Translations under genes and position numbers: made by a program
Part shown: in pieces, positions 1 through 64,000 of the stretch
How positions within the stretch are numbered: the first letter of the stretch is position 1
How the letters are laid out: each line of letters opens with the position of its first letter
The notes under the pieces: generated by a model
What the model saw: only the letters and a program-made list of their open reading frames with translations
Told to the model about the DNA's origin: nothing
The model's database searches: none
DNA from: Diphasiastrum complanatum
Taxonomy: Eukaryota; Streptophyta; Lycopodiopsida; Lycopodiales; Lycopodiaceae
Assembly: GCA_029204225.1 (NCBI GenBank)
Contig: CM055093.1
Location: 34,358,525 to 34,422,524, forward strand
Length of the DNA stretch: 64,000 nt
Direction of reading: 5' to 3'

Positions 1-183
1 ATTTGGCGACACCCCTTGCTCACAAAACTAGTACCTAAAGTAAGCTTCCCAACTTTAATTGGGGATTACAGAGCACGAACAATACTTACCACAGCTTACA
101 AAATATTGTGCAAAGCACTAGATGGTAGATTAGCTGCTATTCTTTCTGATCCTAGTGTAACTACACTATTGGGCTGCTTTTAA
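1..183 (+). pseudogene. LINE reverse transcriptase fragment (5' edge of window)
   Basis: Frame 1 reads without a stop from base 1 to a TAA at 181-183. The peptide contains a stretch resembling the start of a LINE-type RT domain (LVPKVSFPTLIGDYR, then TAYKILCKALDGRLA), which matches the 'PK....F.D.RPI.L....YKI..K.L..RL' pattern of L1-like elements. It is cut by the window edge on the left and decays on the right. It is the only LINE piece here read on the + strand, and it lies outside the host gene. Assignment rests on motif recognition only. Confidence 0.5.
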
Positions 184-1046
184 CCTTCAATTTTTCGAAC
201 CTTTCTGAATAATTGTGAATTGGCGAGTTTCAATAGTCTTTCTGTTTTTTGAAGTTCTGTGCCTTGCCAAGAAAAGTTCGAACTTTTAAATTTCATCCAA
301 ATTGTTTTGCATGTTATTAATTTGGACTCCTTTTTATTTTGTTTTGAATCTGGATTTGATTCTAATCACAATTTTAATTTACTGATAACTATTCTCAAGG
401 TGGGCAACACAATAATTATAGCAACGAATATTCAGTGTGGTGTGTAATGAAAGACGAGTGGCTTTGCAAGATTAATGTGGATATGTTGCTACATGCACTA
501 AAGAGTAAGACATAACAGATCTCGAAGTGAACTAGGCCCCTGCAATAAGCAGGTATAACCATAATGCAAAGGCTCAGAAATAGAGAATTTTTCTCATAGA
601 TGGCTGTTCACAGGAGCAAATTAGAATGGCACAATCAAGGTAATGCATGCGAAAGCTTACAAGGCAATGCATGAGACATTTTCACAATATCTTCACATTA
701 TGGCTCTAAAACCCAACCCCCCCCCCCCCCCCCAACAGGGTCTTTTTTTATATTCTCAACTTTGGAGGAGTAAGCCCATTAAAACTAGAAAGCTGAAACC
801 AGCAGAGTGCAAAGCGTTCTTGGCCAGAGCACTCACAGATGCTCCCAGTGAGAGCGAACTACAGAGTTACCAAGCGGAAAGAACCCAATTTGAAAATTTC
901 TTTATTCTCTTGTTTGTCCTCGTTTGTGGGGCATACTTGAGTCAAATTCCTGACTCAAGGAGAAGAAAGGGAGGCCTAGCCAACTCCCCACTTATTGGGG
1001 GATCCGGTTTGCAATATTGAAGAAGAATTTGTCCACGACGTATGTA
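184..1046. other. No gene recognised; contains a C17 homopolymer
   Basis: No coding pattern is convincing here. The open frame across 643-1020 is opened by the proline-coding poly-C run at 717-733 and has no recognisable domain. Bases around 915-975 resemble a stretch near 56380-56430 (both contain 'tgtcctcgtttt/g' and 'actcctgac.tcaaggag'), so a short dispersed repeat may be present in both places. Confidence 0.4.
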
Positions 1047-2146
1047 TTACACATGCAGCAAAGAACTCAAAGTTCGCATTTTCTTATTGATATAATTTTT
1101 TGCATGCACATTATTCTGCTCAAATGATATAGATTGTACTGATGCAGAAATGTTGTGGACTTCTAGCAGCTCGCCATGATGATTGCCTTTTAGAGGATCT
1201 GAATCATGCGGAACACAATCATTTATCATGAATAAAAGTTTCATGTTGTAGGAAGGAATGATCTACGACTTTCAATACACATTGGAATCAGCTGAGCTTG
1301 GTTCAAAACCATTTTGAATAAGAAATCTATTAATTCTCTAAAACCTTGCTTTAGACCATAAAAAGCTCTATGGAGGTTACAAAACAAAATTTCTTTACCC
1401 TTTAGTACGTAGATAGAAGCACTTGAGCTTTGATCTATCTTTCTTTTTGCCATTTAAGAAGCCTCCCCTTGATTTTGCCCTTTAGACCACTTACTTTTGC
1501 TTTTGCCCTTGAATTTTCCCTTGATGAACATAGCCTCCTCTCCAACTTGAGATGTTGATGAAGATCCACCTCTTGCTTGAAGCCTATATTCTTCATTGAT
1601 CAAGATCTCTTGAAGATCAATCAAACTTGGCAAAGTCTTTTGAATAGCAAGACTTTTAACAATGTTAGCATGAGCATCCAACAATCCATTAAGAATAACT
1701 TGAACAAGCTCTCCTTCTTTAATGCTCCCATAATTGCAAGCTAACTCATCATTCAATGCTTTCACTCTCAATATAAAAGTATTTGGACTTTCTTCACTCT
1801 TTTGCAAACAAGAAAAGATTTGCCTTCTTAGAGTCAACACTCTAGAAGTATACTTGGATTCATAAATCTTCTTCAATAAATCCGAAACATCCTTTGATGA
1901 AGTCCTCTTACCAACTTCTTTGAGAAGCTCATTGGTAACATTCGTCTTTATCATGTGTATAACCCTTTTGGCCCTCTTGTCATACCTCATTTGATCTTGT
2001 TGTGTTGCTGGTCTCTCCTCCAAACCTACAACAATATCCAAAAGATCATTCATCTCAAGAAGTGATTCCATCCGCACTTTCCACAATAGTTACTTGAGGT
2101 AAGCCTATCATTGGGCCTCGAACATGACTCCACTTGATGTAGCCAT
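1047..2146 (-). pseudogene. Copia-type gag with abutting RT remnant (internally deleted element)
   Basis: On the minus strand a gag-like reading frame starts near 2146 (MATSSGVMFE), breaks within about 20 codons, and continues from about 2086 to 1454 in the UBN2/copia gag style (WKVRMESLLEMNDL, then LLKEVGKRTSS). It ends in the basic run before the zinc knuckle. It is directly followed, at 1453-1241, by a piece of copia RT (KGKEILFCNLHRAFYGLKQG). Protease, integrase and the start of RT are missing, so the copy is internally deleted. The gag closely resembles the one at 59995-60647, so the two belong to one family. Confidence 0.75.
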
Positions 2147-2731
2147 GTGGCAATGACCTGATCCTCTCTTTCAACCTGTTTAAAGCACAAATCACTCCTT
2201 TGAACAACAACAAAAGTTTTTAAAAGGAAATCACAAAGATATGAAACTTCTCAATTCTCTTGTAGCACTTATACCAAGCAAATCAACACATAGAATAGTG
2301 AAATCTTGATCAACCTATGATCTATCCTCAATCTAATGACTCTTGCCACTTCCTAAGATTGAAACACACTCAAATGAAATTCAGTAACCTCACAATCTAG
2401 AGATCTAATCAAAATTAGGGTTTTGACAAAATTACAAAAAATCGATTATTTCAAAATCTACATACAGATGCCAAAATCTTGATATGCAATCTTGTAGCCA
2501 TTACTTAAGCTTTTCTGATGCTCTTAAAATCGGCCATTTCCAGTAAGTATGTTTGGAAATCAAAATTGATCAAGAATATAACTCTCTATAGGGTTTTGAT
2601 CTACAAAAGATCTAATCTACATATGCAAGAAACTCGATTTTGGTGTAGAATCCATCTAGCATGCTCTAGCATTGATATCTTCTCCAAATCATTGATAGAT
2701 GTGATTGCTTCCTTTATAATTTGAAACACAA

Positions 2732-2743
2732 GCTCTGATACCA
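2732..2743 (-). promoter_or_regulatory. Primer-binding site of the copia remnant (initiator tRNA-Met type)
   Basis: The minus strand reads TGGTATCAGAGC directly after the LTR end. This is the usual plant copia/gypsy primer site complementary to the 3' end of initiator methionine tRNA. It fixes the inner edge of the LTR at 2744. Confidence 0.8.
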
Positions 2744-3044
2744 TGTGAAGGATTTCAGATCAATTAAGATCTAAATCCATAAAATGATCTTGGATTAGAA
2801 AGACAACATATCACCAATCTTGCCAATGTAGAGAAATCAGGCATTTACACAAAAAATGAGATGCAAACTCTAATAGATCTTGATCAAACATAAAATAATA
2901 TTGATGTTCATACAATAATAGTAAGTTACTGTATTTTACACGTGTGGATATGAAAATAACATTTAATGAGCATTCTACACATAGAATTGCATAGAAGTAT
3001 AGTGCACCAATGGATAGTAGAACCCAAGAGAACTGTGTATAAGC

Positions 3045-3125
<81 letters not shown>

Positions 3126-3448
3126 ATCCCTCTTCCCACGAGTTACATCCTTTTATAACAGGTCCAAAACCTAAATTGCCACTTGGGTTTCCTCCACAAT
3201 GAAAACCCTACTATTTTTGGGACTAGATTCAATGTACCCAACATTCAAATTTGAATCTACTAAAACTCGACTTCTACATTTTTCACACTTTCAAAAAAGT
3301 GTTTATGCAAATACTTTTAGACTAATATAACTTTGAAATATTAAACTCTGACTCTAATATGAAAATTGGCCTCAATTGTGTAGTTGGCAATTTTATCAAC
3401 TATGACCAATATGGACTAAACTATCAAACGAGTTGATTATTTCTCACA
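2744..3448 (-). repeat. 5' LTR of the antisense copia remnant
   Basis: Read on the minus strand, this begins TGTGAGAAATAATCAAC at 3448 and ends CTTCACA at 2744, next to the primer-binding site. The terminal bases match the LTR ends of the related element at 56949-61840. The LTR is about 705 bp and carries a long (GA)n array. The matching 3' LTR is not present to the left, so the element is truncated. Confidence 0.7.
3047..3122. repeat. (GA)n microsatellite inside an LTR
   Basis: About 38 uninterrupted GA units. It expands the copia LTR compared with related copies, which lack an array at this point. Confidence 0.95.
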
Positions 3449-3464
3449 TAAACAACCATATCGG

Positions 3465-4335
3465 GTGATAATGTTGTGGCAATGGATGCTCATTCATGGA
3501 TTTTCTTGGTGGAGACATATCAAGGAAGGACAAAGACGGAGGAGACATGCAAGCATTGGTTGATTGCTTTCATTTATTGTTTGTTTGATGTTATTTTCAG
3601 AGAGTTCAAAGTTGGAAGCATGGAAGAATCATTTCATTTACATTCTATTTGATTTTTCATGTTTTAACCATGTTGATATGTAAAATTGATGTAAAAAATA
3701 GTGAAACATCCAATGTAGACACTATTCTCTATATCAATTATGAAAGCTATTATAGAACCATAGAAAGAAGGTCTATTCATAGGATGGAGATCATTCTAAA
3801 GTTAGATCAAAGTTGTGGGGTAAAACTAGTTGAAGAGGGAGTGTGAGAAATTGTCAACTAGTTTGAGATTTATCATGTTAAGTTTATTTGGCAATTTTGG
3901 CCAACATGCATTTTAAACTTAGAGATAGACTTTACAAAGTTAATAAGGCCTAAGAGTACTGGATTTACTAGTTTTTGCAACCTAGGCATGCTGATAAGGT
4001 CTCATATAGACCTATTGTAATTGGCTTATTCAAATTCATTGAATCTAGTCACTTTAGATCTAGGGTTTGGGATAGATCTAGAACCTTCCATAAGTTGATA
4101 AGCTTGGCCAAGAGCATCCAAATAGGGTAAATGGATGCTATAAATAGTGTTCAAGCGTGAGAGCATTCATCTCTCTCCTTATTCTCTCATTGATTCTTAT
4201 GGAAGATATCTCTTTGGGTTTCTACATTCATTTTTTGCATTTTTGTGGTGATATATTGAAATCTTGTGTGTAGAATGCTATATTTTCTTATGTTATGGAT
4301 CCATACGTGTGAAACCTATTGTAGTATAGCCATTG
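3465..4335 (+). mobile_element. Second copia remnant: 3' tail plus truncated LTR, sense strand
   Basis: Bases 3481-3840 match, in opposite orientation, the last 350 bases of the element at 57573-57920. Shared peptide features include SNVDTILYINYES and KLVEEGV just before a purine-rich tract. The LTR starts at 3842 (TGTGAGAAATTGTCAAC) and can be followed to about 4335, where it fades. With the LTR at 2744-3448, two copies of the same family lie back to front within 2 kb. Confidence 0.65.
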
Positions 4336-6039
4336 CACAGAAAACAACAGTAAATTATCATTCATAAGCTCCTGACATTCATCTTTATAGATATTACTGA
4401 CTACAATTAAAAATGTCAGCTATTCTTGAAAATGGCACCAAAAATCAACAGATGTCAAATAAATAGTTTTCTTCAGATCATTGCAGTTTATAGTGCTCTT
4501 TATGTGTTGATTACAAGACCTGGTTGTCGATAGACATTATCTTATAATTGGCGACCAGTATCACCAATAGTTGGGTGGTATTCTTCTCAATAAACTGTTA
4601 AAGATGGTTGATCAAACAAACTCCTATCGAACAGATTGCATCCATGTCGGAGTAAAACATCAGACTTATCTGCCAATTTGATTCTATCGAACTATGCTTC
4701 TAATTAAGTTTGTCAGACAATGCAAATAGTTAAGCAACAGATTAGACAAAGTTTTTTCTCACACTAAGTCTCAGAAAAATCATGTGAAACCTCGAATAAC
4801 AGTCCTCAATAATTGTTTATCGGCTTGTCCGAAAGAACAAGTGGTTCCAACCCTCGATTTATTTAGTGTAGGCACTAAACTCTCAACAATAGAGTATCAC
4901 TTTGGTGTGATAATAAATCTTCTATGTCTAACCACATATGTGCAACCGATCCTTTAGAAGATTAAAGTTCAAAGTTTCGAGGTAAGATGTAATCGTGATT
5001 CCAGAAGTCATAATCACTTTAAGATCATAGAACCATGTACAGACCAAACATTTAGATAGTTCAAATCTGACAATCAATTTTAAGACTTTACTTCAAGTTT
5101 AACATATTGGCAAGCACTGTTGTATTTTAACTAAATGCTTGACCAGAGTTATCAATTATACATCAAGTCCTCAAAGTACAAGACTATCACCTATTAGACA
5201 CATGCACTCAACACAAAAGACAATGTATAAGAGCAAAAAACTTAGAAGACTTGACTGCTTGACTCAATTCTTTATTCTCTCCGAACTCAATAACTTGATA
5301 ACTCAGTGTAGAATTGGTCGAGTGTTCTGATACATATAGACACATAACTCAGATAGATAGTCGCATCCATTAGTCAATAGGGAATGTTTGTTCTATCTTC
5401 CAATATCTAATTTTTTGTAACTAGTAAGATAATTATAAGTGTACTTTTATCTATGTGTCTTCTTATAGAACAATTGAACATGTGGAGAGGCACATTGACT
5501 AGATATGTTCGATTGGTTATTACCTGGATCTTCTCCATCTACGTCTGTTGTTTTTTGGCCAAGCAATAAAAGAGAAAGAATAATGGTTGGAAAATGTGCA
5601 ACACATCTGTCTAAAAATGAATGTAAATGTTGCGAGAATGGACAACTACCCATCTACCAAAGTCATCAAGTTCATTCCTACTTTGATGGTCATCTTAATC
5701 ATTACAGTGCTCTAGAAATTCCAGGTTCTTTACCTATTTGTTGGGCATTGTTGCCTACACAAGACCACTATAGTCACAAGGAATTGGCACAAAGCAAACA
5801 ACATTTCTAGAAAAAGCATAGCAATAAAATGCTAACAAAACTTGTTTTCATTTGTCAACGCAATGTGGCTAAGCTCCAATTGCGATCTGCGACCAAACAG
5901 TTGTCTTTAACTATCATTTGAATAAGCCATATATAGTAAATCTAAACACAAATACCAGAGTTAACTAAACCAAAAGGTATAATGCTAAAAATGGCTATGC
6001 ATAATGGAAGCAAGCCGTAGATCATGTCCTGGAGGTGAT
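4336..6039. other. No gene or known element recognised
   Basis: AT-rich sequence with no long coding frame of convincing composition and no recognisable transposon domain. Short overlapping frames on both strands at 5447-5810 look like chance. Confidence 0.4.
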
Positions 6040-8073
<2,034 letters not shown>

Positions 8074-8456
8074 ATAGAGTGGTGTGCAAACAAAAGGTGC
8101 AATGGCTTCTGGCCAACGATTGCTTGTCAACAAATCTGTGGACAGATGTAGTGTATCCACATATCTTACATTATGAGCAACGATGGACAATGATCAATTA
8201 CTAGTGCTTTAAGAAAGCCAACAACCATATGTATTGCTAGAATCGCGATGCAGTAGGCCGCACTACATAGAGTGGTATGCAAACACAAAGTGTAATGGCA
8301 TTTGGCCAGCGATGGATTGCCAACATATATGTGGACAGATGTAGTGTATCCACAATTCTTCCATTATGAGCAGTGATGGACAACGATTAATTGCTAATGC
8401 TTTATTGAATCAAACCACCACATATCATGCTAGAATCGCGATGTAGTAGGCATCGC
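8074..8456. repeat. Tandem duplication, period about 193 bp
   Basis: Copy 1 (8074-8266) and copy 2 (8267 to about 8456) both start 'atagagtggt.tgcaaac' and share, in order, 'tggacagatgtagtgtatccac', 'attatgagca.(c/t)gatggacaa' and 'gctagaatcgcgatg.agtaggc'. They differ at many scattered sites, so the duplication is not recent. No coding frame crosses both copies. Confidence 0.8.
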
Positions 8457-8881
8457 TATAGTGCCTATCAAATGTGTGTATCATGCACTATCATGTATTT
8501 CCTTAAAGCAATCCCAAAGCAAGAAAAGATAGGCAAAAAATGCACTTACCGTTGATAGTGTGGATCACACTCCGATTGTAGGAGGATGGGTGCTGCAAAT
8601 CCAGAGCTCTACTGCCATAAGGAGAAGGAGAAAAGAGAGAGAGAGTGTGGGAGGGGAAGAGGAGACGTGCCACCTTCTTTATAGGTGATATCATTCGTAG
8701 AAGAAGCCTTCAATAGTAGCCGTAGGATGAAGCAAAGTCGATTATGACCGTTAAAGTAGCCATAAATGCAAAATGGAGGTTTAAACATTTCCCACCAAAA
8801 CCAAAACCTTTTTTTTTGGGTATCATATATCTTACAAGGCCTATGATTCCAAGTAGCGTAAAATAGCGTCGAGTACCATTC

Positions 8882-8980
<99 letters not shown>

Positions 8981-9590
8981 CATTTGGTCATATGATGAAC
9001 CTATTAGTGACACTATTTTAGCTAATGACTCACATCAAGCAATAGGTTTTGAGTGACTATTGATTGATTGTCTTGTGCGTCTATTAAGGTTTTTAGCTTG
9101 ATTACTTTTTGCCATTTGACATTATCATTCTATGTACTCTCAGCTTTTTCAACATTGATGAGTTTTTTCATTCTTCAATGGTAAAAGGAGGAGTTTGTTT
9201 ATTTGGTCATACAATGCACGTGACACCATCATCCACATTGTATTGGATAGCATGGCTAGGTTGCATGGAAGGTTGCACCATATTTGCACACACACAAATT
9301 TACATTTTTTTTCGGATGAATGAACACTTGCCATGTGACAAACATCAGTTGGATTGGGGCTGAAGGCACTCTCACATAGGTCGTAGGTGCCAATGTGTGT
9401 CTTTCAGCACAAGGGGAAGGCCCAAGGTAAGTAAAAGGCACAAAATGTATGTTGTTGTGGAGACAAAGTGATCGTTCTCTTTCATTGGCCACATGTGCCC
9501 TAAAATTCCGATGACTTGGTTTCAACCTCAAAACTTGCTTGATTGGTCGACATTTTGAAAAGTTTAGGAATGTTGGAGAAATGCAATTGA
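8457..9590. other. 5' flank of TAF2 without a recognisable gene
   Basis: Apart from the interrupted (GA)n array at 8884-8980, no gene or element is recognisable here. Confidence 0.4.
8884..8980. repeat. (GA)n microsatellite with two interruptions
   Basis: About 97 bp of GA units broken by an extra A near 8937 and by gcg near 8972. Both long flanking frames in this stretch are artefacts of the array. Confidence 0.9.
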
Positions 9591-9720
9591 GAGAGAGAGA
9601 GAGAGAGAGTATAAAGGTCCTCGAAATAAGTTCAAGGTCAGGGGCAGAGAAAGTTAGATCTTTTTATAAAGCTAGGGTTAGGGTTATATTCTTAGGGTTA
9701 GGGGGAGAGAGAGAGTAGTA
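9591..9720 (+). promoter_or_regulatory. Probable TAF2 core promoter / 5' leader with GA tract, TATA-like and telo-box motifs
   Basis: About 250-360 bases before the TAF2 start codon lie, in order: a (GA)n tract (9591-9609), TATAAAG at 9610-9616, TATAAAG at 9665-9671, and two clusters of AGGGTTA-type telo-box units (9674-9703). In Arabidopsis, telo boxes near transcription starts are known from genes of the translation and growth machinery. Which TATA-like site is used, and whether any is, cannot be told from sequence. Confidence 0.35.
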
Positions 9721-9903
9721 GCACTAGTAGTAGAATCTTGAGAGAGGAAGTAAGGCGGTCGAAGGGAAAAGGGTATCATATAAAGAGAAGAGGAGGGGAA
9801 GCGAGGTGCACACAAGCTCTTCCTTCTGGGCTGCTTGCGTTGTCGCTGCTGTTGCCTCGGTGTGACAGAGCAGCAACGGGGTTTGCGGAGAGGATGTTTT
9901 GAG

Positions 9904-9936
9904 ATGTATGATGTGTGTCGCAGGACAAGGATGTAG
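9904..9936 (+). other. Short upstream open reading frame in the TAF2 leader
   Basis: An ATG at 9904 opens an 11-codon frame ending in TAG at 9936, and a second ATG at 9908 reads in another frame into the start of TAF2. If transcription begins at the TATA-like sites upstream, both would precede the TAF2 start at 9954 and could reduce its translation. Confidence 0.3.
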
Positions 9937-9953
9937 TAATGCATTGAAATATA

Positions 9954-63889
<53,936 letters not shown>

Positions 63890-64000
63890 GTTGGCCCTTT
63901 TGTAAATTTTTCTTATTGTAGCTTGCTAGCATTTTGGTCTGTGTTTCTTTCTAAGACATTCACTACGTCGTACACCCATAAGAGTGTTACATTTTGTAGA

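Noticed and set aside
643-1020. 125-residue open frame
   Set aside because: Opened by a C17 run coding proline; no domain, and partly shared with a dispersed repeat.
9674-9703. Interstitial telomere repeat
   Set aside because: Only four TAGGG units in two short clusters; better explained as telo-box promoter motifs.

Overview
The window is nuclear DNA of a land plant with a large, repeat-rich genome. One split host gene fills most of it, in introns of up to 14 kb packed with retrotransposons, a hAT DNA transposon and long microsatellites. A fern or lycophyte would fit this intron load and the LINE-rich mix, but that lineage is a guess; 'land plant' is well supported by the protein. No tRNA, rRNA or second intact host gene was found.

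Host gene: 21 coding exons on the + strand (9954-63889) join with consistent phases and GT..AG borders. They encode about 865 residues of TAF2, the TFIID subunit with a catalytically dead M1-aminopeptidase fold. This is roughly the first 60-65% of a plant TAF2; the rest lies past the right edge. The exons total about 2.6 kb of a 53.9 kb span. The start at 9954 follows a GA-rich, telo-box-containing stretch that probably holds the promoter and 5' UTR.

Layout. 1-9.6 kb: 5' flank with a LINE RT scrap, two copia remnants in opposite orientation, a LINE tail and long (GA)n arrays. 10-19.6 kb: exons 1-7; intron 1 holds a gypsy gag relic and LINE pieces, intron 5 a hairpin element set in a (TA)n array. 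19.6-33.6 kb: intron 7, with antisense LINEs (one split by a solo LTR), a 6-kb Ty3/gypsy chromovirus with two 357-bp LTRs, a deleted copia element and a LINE ORF1 relic. 33.6-35.0 kb: exons 8-11. 35-46.6 kb: intron 11, with a copia scrap, an antisense LINE and a 6.6-kb hAT element that carries an internal copia fragment. 46.6-52.0 kb: exons 12-18. 52-63.9 kb: exons 19-21, with a decayed LINE and an antisense copia element bounded by LTRs and an ATAAT duplication; that element lacks RT and is itself split by a 665-bp hAT-like insertion.

Most notable signal: five antisense LINE copies share a 3' end made of a constant 30-nt hairpin, with paired base changes in both stems, followed by a (CT)n tail in LINE sense (seen as (GA)n on the + strand). 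This ties many of the (GA)n microsatellites to LINE 3' ends and suggests an RNA structure read by the LINE machinery. A second theme is a family of hAT-like ends built on palindromes of the GAAACGCGTTTC type whose sequence differs between elements while symmetry is kept.
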